Shown: positions 54,637 through 63,232, counted from the stretch's first letter. The stretch: 64,000 bases of DNA from Lacipirellula parvula (GCF_009177095.1 NZ_AP021861.1:2338501-2402500), one strand, 5' to 3'. The notes: generated from the sequence alone by a model not told the origin. Program-made: numbers and translations.

Positions 54637-54911
54637 CTGTCAGGCAGCCAGCATTCGGGCCGCCGTCGTCGCGCCTTGTCTTCTCGAAGGCGGCGGCCAA
54701 CCAACTTGCTCCGCGACTGCCTTCGGTTGCGTTGTAGCATCTCGGCGCGCGTCAGGCATCCTGGCGCGCGCCGCTCTTACAGTTCGCGGCGAGAGTAACA
54801 TACTCGCCGCTATACGTCGGGGACTCCGACGCGCCCGCGCAAAGATGGCGCGGACGATCGGCGAGCGACTCGTTGTCTAGCTCGCCGAATCCGTTCACAA
54901 CAGGGCATCTA
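54637..54911. other. Gap with a perfect hairpin
   Basis: 275 bp without a gene. A perfect hairpin GCGGCGAG/CTCGCCGC lies at 54786-54810, without a T-run. Confidence 0.5.
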
Positions 54912-55190
54912 ATGAAACCTCCAAGACTTTGGTGGGCAATGAAAACAGGACCGGAGCGGCAACGACTTAAGGCCGAAGATGGAAAGCGTCGCGGCTTCGA
55001 TGACGACGCCAATCGACTTCTCGTCAAGCTCTGCGCCAAGTTCCGGCTTAGGTACGACGATCGCATCCGAGCGAGGATGGACGACGACAAGCTCGTTCTC
55101 TACCGCGGCAAGCTTGAATTCTCGTTGTCGCTAAGCCTCTACGACGCCTTCTACCTCACGACAGTTAGCAAGATTCTCTTGCGAGACTAA
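54912..55190 (+). CDS. Element hypothetical protein (92 aa)
   Basis: This is a 92-residue basic protein from the ATG at 54912 (MKPPRLWWAMKTGPERQRLK). It contains a helix (DDANRLLVKLCAKFRLRYDDR) and a hydrophobic end (FSLSLSLYDAFYLTTVSKILL). A longer start at 54873 lacks support. Not recognised. Confidence 0.5.
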   Translation: MKPPRLWWAMKTGPERQRLKAEDGKRRGFDDDANRLLVKLCAKFRLRYDDRIRARMDDDKLVLYRGKLEFSLSLSLYDAFYLTTVSKILLRD

Positions 55191-55226
55191 GTCACCTTCA
55201 TCCCTTGACTCTGAAAGGTCACCAGC

Positions 55227-55922
55227 ATGCTTGACCCCCGACTGACAAACATTGTTAAACGTCGCGAAGGCCATTATGAATGGCTCGCGCACAGATCGGT
55301 AAAATTTCACTTTAGCAACGCCTTCAGTGAAGGCCTTGTCATCCAGCGCCTGAACGGAATTCTCGACAAGCTCGACAAGATCAATGGCGCGCCCATCCCC
55401 GACAGGACTCTTATTTGGGGCTTTCGTGGCCGCTTGGACGACATACCTGCCGTGGACAAAGTCGTCACGCTTGGCACTTCTAATGCCGTCGAAAGTGGTG
55501 ACGAACGCAATCCTCATCTTCTCGCGCTCGAAGCTTACGACGCTCAATTCGGCCAACCCAAATCGCAGCGAGACGAGATTCTTGAGGAGGCAGCGGCATG
55601 GCAGGCCAAGAAAGATGCCGAAGCCGCTCGCGTGAGAATGGAGTCCGATCCCGCTTGGCGCAACCGTCACACGACCGCGGGCGAGAGTTACTTACTTGCG
55701 CACTACACCGCGGTCCCCGAATCAGAGTACCAACTGGCAGAGGCGCGACTCATTGCAGTCAACGATCCGGTTGCATTCTCGCAAGCGGACAAAGCGTTCA
55801 AGCAGCGAGCGGCAGGCCTCGCTAGACAATGCGCAGGCTGTTCTCAGCAACGGAGCGGCGGGGCGGCAAAAGACGGAAGCTCTTGGCGGCGTCGTCGATC
55901 GCATTGTTTGCCACTTCTCTAA
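55227..55922 (+). CDS. Hypothetical protein, 3' frame disturbed
   Basis: This is a 231-residue frame. The first 195 residues look coding: MLDPRLTNIVKRREG, GRLDDIPAVDKVVTLG, then a coiled coil (RDEILEEAAAWQAKKDAEAARVRM). The last 35 residues are Arg/Ser/Cys-rich and look out of frame. A shift near 55812 joins it to the frame read in the next entry, so the original gene probably ran to about 56030. Family of the N-terminal part is not recognised. Confidence 0.5.
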   Translation: MLDPRLTNIVKRREGHYEWLAHRSVKFHFSNAFSEGLVIQRLNGILDKLDKINGAPIPDRTLIWGFRGRLDDIPAVDKVVTLGTSNAVESGDERNPHLLALEAYDAQFGQPKSQRDEILEEAAAWQAKKDAEAARVRMESDPAWRNRHTTAGESYLLAHYTAVPESEYQLAEARLIAVNDPVAFSQADKAFKQRAAGLARQCAGCSQQRSGGAAKDGSSWRRRRSHCLPLL

Positions 55923-56040
55923 GACGGAAACCAAGGCTGGAACGAACCACGGGCGGAGCGTTATGGAAAGTGTCGAAATCCACGCGATTTCAGGGGAAAA
56001 GTCATGCTTTCCCAACGGGATCGTCCTGGCGCCAAGTTGA
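55813..56040 (+). pseudogene. Recombinase C-terminal-like remnant
   Basis: In another frame from 55813 the sequence reads LDNAQAVLSNGAAG, then ALGGVVDRIVCHF and SVMESVEIHAISGE. The V-V-D-R-I-V-C-H-F and V-E-I-H-P-like pattern is what I recall at the C-terminus of large serine recombinases. It ends across the right element border (stop at 56038 in comM). It may be what is left of the element's own recombinase. The match is short, so this is tentative. Confidence 0.42.
55983..56026 (-). repeat. Right inverted end (attR arm) of the comM element
   Basis: Inverted copy of 47011-47054. The outermost 23 bp (56004-56026) match at 21 positions; CGCGATTT at 55983-55990 is the conserved inner block. 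Confidence 0.88.
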
Positions 56041-56239
56041 TGACAATGCGGTTGGCCGGGAGGACAAAGCCGCTGTTCACGAGGGCCCGTTCGATGCGGT
56101 GGATGCTCTCCTTCACCGCCTGCTCGGGGAGGCCGACGAGGACCGTCTTCGGCAACGCCGCGGGCGAGACGTCGACCTCGACCTCTACGGGGAGGGCGTC
56201 GATTCCCAGAAGTGAGAAGGTGTGGAGTTTGGCGAGCAT
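56027..56239 (-). pseudogene. comM: comM/yifB, N-terminal part (disrupted)
   Basis: 71 codons from the ATG at 56237-56239: MLAKLHTFSLLGIDA, the AALPKTVLVGLPEQAVKES box and VINLAP, the start of the Lon-protease-like domain of ComM. The reading then leaves comM at the element border and stops within the insert about 21 codons later. Its sequel is at 47009 (AELPKQAASF). Summed length (about 510 aa) equals that of intact ComM. Confidence 0.93.
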
Positions 56240-56686
56240 GGGTAATAGTGTAGCAACCGCATCGGGAACTATGTTGTTGGGCTTGGTTGGATGGTGAGTT
56301 GGTTGGGTTTATTGACAGGATGACAGGACTAAGGGGGATCGACGGGATGGTTGTTGGGGGTGGGGCGTTGTCGTGTCGCGTCGCTAGATTTCGTCGTTGC
56401 GATTTTTGGCGACAATGTATGTCGCGTCGTAAGTGTATTTACTGATTAATGTTGCGTCGCTTTTTGGCGATTTGAGGCGGGATTTGACGCGACAGTTGAA
56501 GTCAAAATAGGTAGTTTCGCAGCAGATGCTCTCAGGCCGGCAAGGTTGGCGGGCGACAATTATCGGTAACTGAACGGACGTGCATTATATGCGATTGAGT
56601 GGCCCAGTTTCCACTCAAATCTTCCAGAAACGTCGTCGCGTTAGATCAGCGCCCGAGGGTGAACGGAGATCGCCGGAGACGCTGCT
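56240..56686. other. Intergenic region upstream of comM
   Basis: About 450 bp with no gene. It is T/G-rich on the plus strand with runs such as GGTTGTTGGGGGTGGGG. It must hold the comM promoter, but I could not place it. Confidence 0.4.
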
Positions 56687-59600
56687 TTACAATCCGGAAG
56701 ACGCCCCCGCAGCCCACCGCGTCGCCCGAAGGAGGCGGCTTTCGACGAGGCGCTGCTTGGCCTCCGCGAGCGCGGCCGTGGGGCGATGCTCCAGAGCGAG
56801 CATGCGGGCGGAGAGCTTGCCGGTTTTGCTGGAGCCGGTTGCCTTTCGCAGGCTGGCGCAGGCCGCCTCGGTGGGGCGCAATCCGAGTTGCATCAGCAAC
56901 TCGAGTTGCACCGTCAGCAAATGGTGGAAGTCGCGCGGCAACGCGAACGCGGCGTAGGCGGCGATGAGGGCGTCGATGGCTTGTGCCACCGTCGCTGCGT
57001 GGAGAGGCGAGTTGCGCGCGACTTCGGCTAGGTTGGCCGAGATGCGATTTAGCTTCAGCCAGTCGGCCAGCGTCAGCTGCGAGAGGAGCGCGCCGAACGC
57101 TTGGCCATCTGCGCGGCCGTCGTCGACGGCGTCGATCAACGCGTCGCGGGCGACGGCGGCGGAGTCGGCGTCTTTGCCCATGAAGCCGGTGACGAGCGCC
57201 AGGTAGGCAAGTTCGTCGAGCGGGCGGTCGACTTGAATGAGGGATTGGAGAAAAGGGTGGTTTGGTTCGAAGGACGAACTAGGATCATCGATGCGGCCGA
57301 TGAGACGTTCAATGCCGGCGCTGAGCAATCCCGAGCCGTCGCTCGGTTGGAGCGAAGCCAGATGCTCGATCATCGAGGGGCGCCAGTATCGATCTTGGAA
57401 GGAGTGAAGCAGCGCGGCGAGGCAATCGTCTCCAGGAGAGCCAGCGAGCGCGGGGGAGCGGGTGAACTTGATCTGCGGGAGGCGGAACGTTTCGTCGCCG
57501 CTGAATGATTTCCATTCGTGCCAAGAGATCGTCCAGGCGTAGTGCGCGCGGCCGGAAACATTCGGTCCCTGCAGTAGCACGCCAGCGTCGGCGATGGCCG
57601 TGAATGCGGAGTCTTGGCCGCGGGCGTTCGCGGCGGCGACCCACAGTTCGGCCGCTTCGGGCGCAATGCGGGGCGGAGTGGAGCGGTCGCCAAGGGCCCA
57701 GCGGATTGCGGCGATCGAGGGATGTTCGACGTTGGCTAGCTCGGCGAGCGCTGCGGGGCGATGGTCGGGCGCCATACGGTGCAGGGCTAACACAAGGTCG
57801 AGGTCGAGCCTCGCAGCGGGATTGGCTAGCCAGTAGCGCCAACGGGCGGCAAAGGCGAGGGGATCGATCCAGCCGCCGGCGTGGGTCGGCGTGCTGAGCA
57901 TCGGGCCGAAGTGTCCCGCGCGGAGGCGGGCGAGCGTCTCCTCACAACGGCGACTAAGAAAATCGACGATGTTGGAGCTGTAATTGATTCGTTCCCAATC
58001 GCGGCGGAAGCTAGCCAGCAAGTCGTCGCCGCCGAGCCACCAAATGACGGCGGCAATAAAGCCCTTGGGAGTGCAGGTAATGTCGGTGATGCTGTGGCCG
58101 TTGAACTGCGGTCGTTCGGCAATTCGCTGCAGAATGGGATTCGCGCGACGCTCGCAGTCGGGCGGCTTCTGAGCGCCGAGGCGGGCGATGCCGTCGAGAA
58201 TGCGTTCGATATCGTCGCCCGACTCAACTTGCTCGACGGCGCGGGCGACGAGGTCGAGCAGTTCGTCCGCCGATTCGACGCGGGGAAGCAGTTCGACGCC
58301 GGTGAGAATGGGAACATCCGTCCAGACGAAGTCGATGGCGGCGGGCCAACGATCCTCATCGACGGCGGCCAAGGCGTCATCGACGCCGACGAGAGTGCGC
58401 CAACGTTCGGGAAGTGCATCAGCCTGTTGACGCAGTTCGGCGACCGCCGTGGCGATCTCCGCATCGTCTGGCGTGACGGCGGCGCCCGCGAGGGAGGGTG
58501 AAATGCCGTTGTTGGCAGCGACGACGAGCGGTTGCAGCAGCGCTTGGACGGTGGCGGGGAGTTCCGGCAGCCGTTCGTTGATCGCGGCGATGGTCTTCTC
58601 GTCGAGCTGCGCCCGCCACTCGACGAGCAACTGCGCCGCGGCCGCGGCGCAGTCGGCGTCGGGATGGATGAGCGCACTGTGCAAGAGCGCGCGGGTCGCC
58701 GTCGGCGTCAGTTGGGGCGAACGCTTGCCAATTTTTTTGAAGAGGCCGATCGCGGTTTTCGCAGGCCCCTTGGCGGGTAAATCGAAGGCGCGGCCGGCGC
58801 CGGCGATGAACCCAGCGTCGTCAAGCCGCTTTGCCTGGTCGAGTTTCTTCAGCGTGTTGATGCCGAAGTTGACGACCTGGCCGACGCGCGCGGTAAGCAG
58901 ATCGAGGTACGCCGGCTGGCGGGCGGCGAGTTCGTCGAGCGTCGGTTGGAGGTGGTCGTGCAAGCGAGCGTAGCCGCTGAGCGCGTTGTTTTTAAAACCT
59001 CGCTGCAGGGCGGCGATGCTTTCATCGAGCAGGCGCTGGCGATCGAGCAGCCCGCGGGCGGAGAGTTTGGCGATCGACGTGTGCCAGCTCTCGTACTGAC
59101 TGGGAGTATTCGACGACGTGACCTCCATTGGCGCGGAGAAGGCAAAATTCTCGACCTCGAACAAACGCCACACGTCGTCCAGCAGATCGGGCTCGGCCGC
59201 CAGCTGTTCGGAAATTGGAACGTATTGGTCGGTGTGGTAGTACCAAGCGCCCATGTTCATCGCGTACAACCGCACGTAACCGTCCGAGGTCGGCTTGGCG
59301 CAGACGCCGTTGCGGATGAGTTCGCGCAGTGGGGCCCACTCAAAAGTTTGCCACTCGTTGCGTGGGCTGAGATGGTGATCGACAAAATCATCGATCCACT
59401 CGGGTCGGCGGTCGGTCAGCACTTTAACCAACGCCGCATGGGTATCGTTACGAAGCGTGTGCATGCGGACTTTTTTGGCGTCGCCTAACGGGCAGACGCT
59501 GAGGACCGCGATCTCGACCGCGGTGCAGACGACGTCGCGGTCGCGCAGGTTCAAGTGAGGGGCGAGCGTCGGATGCGTTTCCTCGACGGCCGGCTTCAGC

Positions 59601-59755
59601 GAGTCCTGCCAGGAGTTGCGTCGGATTGTCGTCGCCAGCTTCGCCGTGGTTTTGGAGAGCGCGCGGCGTTCCGCTTCTGTAAGTCCGGCTGCCGCCGCGG
59701 CGACTTCGTCGAACTTACCCGAGACGATGAGTTGGCCCCATTCATCCGCCGTCAT
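56687..59755 (-). CDS. DUF6493-like large protein
   Basis: This is a 1022-residue soluble protein made of helical repeats (HEAT-like): SDFDLPAK-like turns are absent, but pairs such as LLDESIAALQRGFKNNALSGYARLHDHL and TRALLHSALIHPDADCAAAAAQLL recur. Length and partner match DUF6493 proteins, which are found with SWIM zinc-finger genes. Its ATG overlaps the stop of the SWIM gene by 4 bp, so the pair is translationally coupled. The biochemical role is unknown; a scaffold function is plausible from the repeats. DUF naming is from memory. Confidence 0.65.
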   Translation of the reverse strand: MTADEWGQLIVSGKFDEVAAAAAGLTEAERRALSKTTAKLATTIRRNSWQDSLKPAVEETHPTLAPHLNLRDRDVVCTAVEIAVLSVCPLGDAKKVRMHTLRNDTHAALVKVLTDRRPEWIDDFVDHHLSPRNEWQTFEWAPLRELIRNGVCAKPTSDGYVRLYAMNMGAWYYHTDQYVPISEQLAAEPDLLDDVWRLFEVENFAFSAPMEVTSSNTPSQYESWHTSIAKLSARGLLDRQRLLDESIAALQRGFKNNALSGYARLHDHLQPTLDELAARQPAYLDLLTARVGQVVNFGINTLKKLDQAKRLDDAGFIAGAGRAFDLPAKGPAKTAIGLFKKIGKRSPQLTPTATRALLHSALIHPDADCAAAAAQLLVEWRAQLDEKTIAAINERLPELPATVQALLQPLVVAANNGISPSLAGAAVTPDDAEIATAVAELRQQADALPERWRTLVGVDDALAAVDEDRWPAAIDFVWTDVPILTGVELLPRVESADELLDLVARAVEQVESGDDIERILDGIARLGAQKPPDCERRANPILQRIAERPQFNGHSITDITCTPKGFIAAVIWWLGGDDLLASFRRDWERINYSSNIVDFLSRRCEETLARLRAGHFGPMLSTPTHAGGWIDPLAFAARWRYWLANPAARLDLDLVLALHRMAPDHRPAALAELANVEHPSIAAIRWALGDRSTPPRIAPEAAELWVAAANARGQDSAFTAIADAGVLLQGPNVSGRAHYAWTISWHEWKSFSGDETFRLPQIKFTRSPALAGSPGDDCLAALLHSFQDRYWRPSMIEHLASLQPSDGSGLLSAGIERLIGRIDDPSSSFEPNHPFLQSLIQVDRPLDELAYLALVTGFMGKDADSAAVARDALIDAVDDGRADGQAFGALLSQLTLADWLKLNRISANLAEVARNSPLHAATVAQAIDALIAAYAAFALPRDFHHLLTVQLELLMQLGLRPTEAACASLRKATGSSKTGKLSARMLALEHRPTAALAEAKQRLVESRLLRATRWAAGASSGL

Positions 59756-61125
59756 GCCAGTTCCTCGTCGTCGGCGCCGTCAACGAGCATTCGTCCGGCC
59801 AGAATGTGTTTGCAGGGGCCGCGTTGGCCTTGGTTTTTGCTGAACCAGGGGCAGGTGCACTTGTCGCCTTGCGGACGGAGGCGAACGAGGTGGAGCACGT
59901 TCGTTCCGTCGACTTCGACGTCGGCTTCGAGCCCGTCGGGCTGCGTTGTTTGCGTGATGATGCGGGCGTGGGCGCCTTCGAGCAGCTTGCGGGCATTCTT
60001 CAAACGGGGCTGCATTTGCTCGACCTTGTCGAGTTCGAACGGCAGCTCGCGGTGGAAGTAAGCGGCTTGGTTGAGGTCGTAGCCGGCGAGGCCGCGGGCG
60101 CCGAGGACCGCGAAGGCGGCTTCGATTTCAGCGGTCGGCAAACTCACGTCGCGAGCGAGTTCGGCGGCGTCGAGTTGCGATTGCCACTTCAAACGCCCTT
60201 GCACCGCGGGGAGGGCGTCTCTCCAGCGTTCGCCGGCGAGCTGAGCGAGGGCTTGGCCTTCGCCGGAAAAGCCGCGATAGACTTCGGGGCTGAGCATCAA
60301 GAAGAAGCGGCCCGCTTTCAGCAACACCTCCCAGCCGCTGACGCCCGACTCGTCGTCCGCCCAAATTCGCAGCGACTTGGCCGAGTTAAGCAGCGGTTCG
60401 AGGATTTTGACGCGATGCGTCCCGGCGAAGGGAATGGCGCCGCGGGCGACGCGCTGGCTCAATCGCAGCGTCTTGCCCGACTGCGTAACGTAGCAAATTT
60501 GCTTGGGGACGGCGGAGCGGGGGAGGCTGCGGATGAATTGCCGCGCTTCGGCGGCCGAGGCTTCCATGCGGAGCGACATCGTCGGCTGGTAGAGCTGGAC
60601 TTCGCTGAAGCCCTTGATCCAGCGGACGGGGAGTTTCACTTTTTTCTCGACGACGCGTTGATCGCCGCTCGCCAGTTCGACGGAATCGCCGCCGACGGAG
60701 AGGCGAGCGTCGTCGTGGTCGCGCAACCGGGCGAGGGCCGTGCGCATGGGGTTGTTGAAATCGACGTTCGTCGTGCCGCGTCCCTGGAGGTCGCTCTCGA
60801 ACGCCTCGGCGGGCAAGTCGGCGCGGGCGTAAACGCCGCAGCAGCCGCTAAAACCTTCGAACCGCAGCATCGCTTCGCTGCTGGTGACCACGGGGTCGAG
60901 AAGCGCCGGGCGAGGGAGGAAGAAGTGCGTGCGCACCACGTCGCTGAGAACCAGCAGCATGTCGGCCATCTCGCGCGGGCTGCGGAGGCGGCCTTCGAAG
61001 AAGTAGGGATGTTCGTGACGCGGGCCGCACGTGGCGAGCGTGAGGCCGAACCCGCGCTCGGCGTCGCCGACGGCCGACGCGAACGGGTACTTGTAAGTGA
61101 AGTCGAGAGCGGCGGCAGTGGACAC
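59752..61125 (-). CDS. SWIM zinc-finger protein
   Basis: This is a 457-residue protein from a GTG at 61123-61125; the open frame continues upstream to 62211, but that part is antisense to the NAD(P)-binding gene. The C-terminal SWIM finger is CTCPWF then GPCKHILAG (C-x-C-xn-C-x-H). SWIM fingers bind nucleic acids or proteins. Residues 1-300 are helical/beta without recognised motifs. It is the first gene of a two-gene operon with the DUF6493-like gene. Confidence 0.78.
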   Translation of the reverse strand: MSTAAALDFTYKYPFASAVGDAERGFGLTLATCGPRHEHPYFFEGRLRSPREMADMLLVLSDVVRTHFFLPRPALLDPVVTSSEAMLRFEGFSGCCGVYARADLPAEAFESDLQGRGTTNVDFNNPMRTALARLRDHDDARLSVGGDSVELASGDQRVVEKKVKLPVRWIKGFSEVQLYQPTMSLRMEASAAEARQFIRSLPRSAVPKQICYVTQSGKTLRLSQRVARGAIPFAGTHRVKILEPLLNSAKSLRIWADDESGVSGWEVLLKAGRFFLMLSPEVYRGFSGEGQALAQLAGERWRDALPAVQGRLKWQSQLDAAELARDVSLPTAEIEAAFAVLGARGLAGYDLNQAAYFHRELPFELDKVEQMQPRLKNARKLLEGAHARIITQTTQPDGLEADVEVDGTNVLHLVRLRPQGDKCTCPWFSKNQGQRGPCKHILAGRMLVDGADDEELA

Positions 61126-61241
61126 GGGTGGAATTCCGCCTTGAGGAGAATGGTCGAAGCGCGAAGCTCGACCATTCTGCCCAAAGTGGAGCGGAATTAC
61201 AAATCGTGATTGAGAATCCGAATGACGGCGAACCTCGCGAT

Positions 61242-62006
61242 TTACTTGGCGAGGGCGAGGAGACCTTGGCGTTGGAGCCATTGGTCGAACGACGTGGCGC
61301 CGATGCGGGCTTCTCCGGCGGGAACTAACGCCCGCTTGGCTAGGGCAGCGCCAAAGTAACCAGTTTGGTCGTCGGCAATAATCCGCCGCTTGTCGCCCTT
61401 GGCCTGCAGGTAGGCGCCGACGATCTCCGCCATCGGGTAGGCGACGGGGCCGGCGATGTCGAGCGTGGCGTTCGCCGGTGATTCGAGCGCGACGTCGGTC
61501 ACCGCGGCGGCGACGTCGTCCGCTGCGATCGGTTGGAGCAGCGAGGTGGTGAGTCGAATTTCGTCGCCCCCGCCGCTGGCGTCGGCGATGCCGCCGAGGA
61601 ATTCCATAAACTGCGTGGCGCGAACGATCGTGTAGGGGACATCGCCCGCCTTCATGAGGTTTTCTTGGGCGACCTTGGCTCGCATATAGCCGCTGTCGGG
61701 GAGGCGGTCGGCGCCGACGATGGAGAGGGCGACGTAGTGGCCGACGCCGGCGGCCTTGGCGGCGGCGAGGATGTTTTGCGTCGACGTCTGGAAGAACTCG
61801 AGGACGGCGTTGTCTTCCCACGACGGGGAGTTCGCGACGTCGACGACGACTTGGGCGCCGCGGAGGGCGTCGGCGAGGCCTTCGCCGGTGACGGCGTTGA
61901 CGCCGCTGCGGGGCGAGGCGCTGATCGCTTCGTGGCCGCGGGCGTTGAGGTTGTTGACGACGCGAGAGCCGATGGCGCCGGTGCCGCCGATGACGATGAT
62001 TTTCAT
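61242..62006 (-). CDS. NAD(P)H-binding oxidoreductase (NmrA/atypical SDR)
   Basis: This is a 254-residue protein. The N-terminus MKIIVIGGTGAIGSRVVNNL carries the GGTGxIG nucleotide-binding loop. The middle includes HYVALSIVGADRLP and SGYMRAKVAQENLMK (the YxxxK-like position) followed by YTIVRATQFMEFL, typical of NmrA-like atypical short-chain reductases. Such proteins sense or reduce quinones or flavins, often near DoxX genes, as here. Substrate unknown. Confidence 0.88.
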   Translation of the reverse strand: MKIIVIGGTGAIGSRVVNNLNARGHEAISASPRSGVNAVTGEGLADALRGAQVVVDVANSPSWEDNAVLEFFQTSTQNILAAAKAAGVGHYVALSIVGADRLPDSGYMRAKVAQENLMKAGDVPYTIVRATQFMEFLGGIADASGGGDEIRLTTSLLQPIAADDVAAAVTDVALESPANATLDIAGPVAYPMAEIVGAYLQAKGDKRRIIADDQTGYFGAALAKRALVPAGEARIGATSFDQWLQRQGLLALAK

Positions 62007-62086
62007 GGTAGGTCCTCGAGGTTGAGGTGCTGCCCGTGAGGGGCGTGGTGGTTGATCGAGCCGAGGGTTCGGCAGTTGTGTTCAGG

Positions 62087-62527
62087 TCAAACAGGATTCG
62101 CCGCTGACGTGACGCGAGCTTCCGCTGAGCTTGCCACTGCGTACAGCAAAAATGCTGCGCCGGCGGCGGAGAATACCGAGTAGTCGAGGGGCGGCTTGGG
62201 GCCGAGCGCAACGGTCATCGACGCGGCGAACAACGTGAGCAATACCGCGGCGCTGAGTGCGAAGCAATTCAATCGCCAGCCGATGAGTAGGCCGATCGCG
62301 ATGCAGGTTTCGGCGCCGGTGGCCATCCAGCCGAAGATCGGAATGAGCGCCGCCGGCAGGAAGTAGATGAGCGTCGCGGTGTACGATTCATAGTTGGCGA
62401 CGCTGCCCCAGACGACGCCGGGGCTGCCGGGCGATCCCCATAAGCCGAGGCGATCGGCGACGGCGGAGAGGAACGACGCGGCGAGTCCTAGGCGGACGAC
62501 CCAGGCGGCGATGACGGTGCGGTTCAT
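62087..62527 (-). CDS. DoxX-like membrane protein
   Basis: This is a 146-residue protein with four helices (about residues 8-28, 52-72, 76-98, 112-132). The pattern WVVRLGLAASFLSAVADRLGLWG and WMATGAETCIAIGLLIGW matches the DoxX family of quinone-linked or osmotic-stress membrane proteins. It lies 80 bp upstream of the NAD(P)-binding gene on the same strand, and this pairing occurs elsewhere in redox operons. Confidence 0.78.
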   Translation of the reverse strand: MNRTVIAAWVVRLGLAASFLSAVADRLGLWGSPGSPGVVWGSVANYESYTATLIYFLPAALIPIFGWMATGAETCIAIGLLIGWRLNCFALSAAVLLTLFAASMTVALGPKPPLDYSVFSAAGAAFLLYAVASSAEARVTSAANPV

Positions 62528-62610
62528 GGGGCTGCGTGTGGCTGATGCAGGTTTGCAGTTAGTGTTGTCTTCAGCTAGCCGCGGGAAGCAAGGAAGAAAT
62601 GAAACCTTGA

Positions 62611-62707
62611 GGTCCCCTCCCCTTGAGGGGGAGGGTTAGGGAGGGGTGATTGAAGCGGGTACCAGCGTTCCACCCCCTCCCCAGCCCTCCCCTCAAGGGG
62701 GAGGGAG
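62611..62707. repeat. Inverted G-rich repeat with G-quadruplex potential
   Basis: At 62627-62646 the plus strand has four G-tracts (5-3-3-4) separated by A, TTA and A. At 62673-62692 the mirror copy gives the same on the minus strand. Shorter palindromes CCTCCCCTTGAGGGGGAGG flank both copies. It can form either a cruciform or two G-quadruplexes, and lies between two minus-strand genes. Confidence 0.7.
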
Positions 62708-62766
62708 CCACAACATACAGCATGGCGGCGTCATGCGGGACGACGTCTGCCGGTATGGTTGCCGAC

Positions 62767-62785
62767 CCCCGGGCGGAGCCCGGGG
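62767..62785. repeat. REP palindrome (single)
   Basis: CCCCGGGC-GGA-GCCCGGGG, flanked by GAC and CTAG exactly as at 45165. It lies just past the cupin gene stop at 62795. Confidence 0.7.
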
Positions 62786-62794
62786 CTAGTTGCG

Positions 62795-63232
62795 CTACTT
62801 GGTCTTCGGTTCGGGAATCGCTACTTCCTTCGCGTCGCGGGGATGGAGCACGATGGCGACGAGCTTCGTCTGCTCCGTTTTCGACGGGTTGCGCGAGACG
62901 CGGTGGAGGCAGCCGCCTGGTTCGTAAAAGCTTTCGCCCGCTTTGAAAATTTCGGTCGGCTTGTCGTCGATGCCGAGTTCGTACGTCCCTTCGATGACGT
63001 AGACGATGCCGGGACCGGGGTGGCGATGCGCGAGGCCCTCTTGGCCGGGGGCGATCGTCACTTCGACGACCGAGGCTGTGGCTTCCTCGCCATCGAGTTT
63101 TTCGCTCATCAGGTGTTGGGCGATCAGTTTCACGCTCTCGCCATCGTGGGGGGCTTTGTCGTCAGCGTCGTGGGCGACCGCGAAGCCGCCGGCTGCGAGC
63201 AGGATGGTGAGTGTGGCGAATAGACGTTTCAT
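62795..63232 (-). CDS. Secreted cupin-domain protein
   Basis: This is a 145-residue protein from the ATG at 63230-63232, preceded by AGGAGGG; the upstream in-frame codons are not a signal. Signal peptide MKRLFATLTILLAAGGFAVA. The cupin motif appears as GLAHRHPGPGIVYVIEG (motif 1 with His residues) and GESFYEPGGCLHRVSRN (motif 2). A metal-binding periplasmic cupin is likely. The substrate is unknown. Confidence 0.85.
   Translation of the reverse strand: MKRLFATLTILLAAGGFAVAHDADDKAPHDGESVKLIAQHLMSEKLDGEEATASVVEVTIAPGQEGLAHRHPGPGIVYVIEGTYELGIDDKPTEIFKAGESFYEPGGCLHRVSRNPSKTEQTKLVAIVLHPRDAKEVAIPEPKTK

Larger units (their letters stand above)
47010..56027. mobile_element. 9.0-kb element inserted in comM
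   Basis: Bounded by inverted arms (47011-47033 and 56004-56026, 21/23 matching) and by a 2-bp GG at 47008-47009 and 56028-56029. Deleting it with one GG restores the comM frame (codons for NLAP then AELP). Base composition of 47-53 kb is visibly more AT-rich than the host. Joined, the arms form a roughly 50-bp imperfect palindrome, as expected for attP of a large serine recombinase. Cargo includes GNAT-PIN/ASCH, an S1/P1 nuclease, an unknown pair and replication/recombination remnants. Confidence 0.88.

Noticed and set aside
47008-56029. Tn3-family transposon ends
   Set aside because: The left end begins with a G run as in Tn3 ends, but the right end does not, no 5-bp target duplication is seen, and no Tn3 transposase is encoded. 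The serine-recombinase model explains the 2-bp duplication better.
59806-61209. 467-codon plus-strand frame opposite the SWIM gene
   Set aside because: The minus strand encodes a zinc finger and is coupled to the next gene; the plus frame has no recognisable domain.
61126-62211. N-terminal extension of the SWIM frame upstream of 61125
   Set aside because: It runs antisense through the NAD(P)-binding gene and is a low-complexity run of His/Arg/Pro. The GTG at 61125 is preferred.
62601-62720. CRISPR-like repeats
   Set aside because: Only two arms in inverted, not direct, order and no spacer array; they are an inverted repeat.
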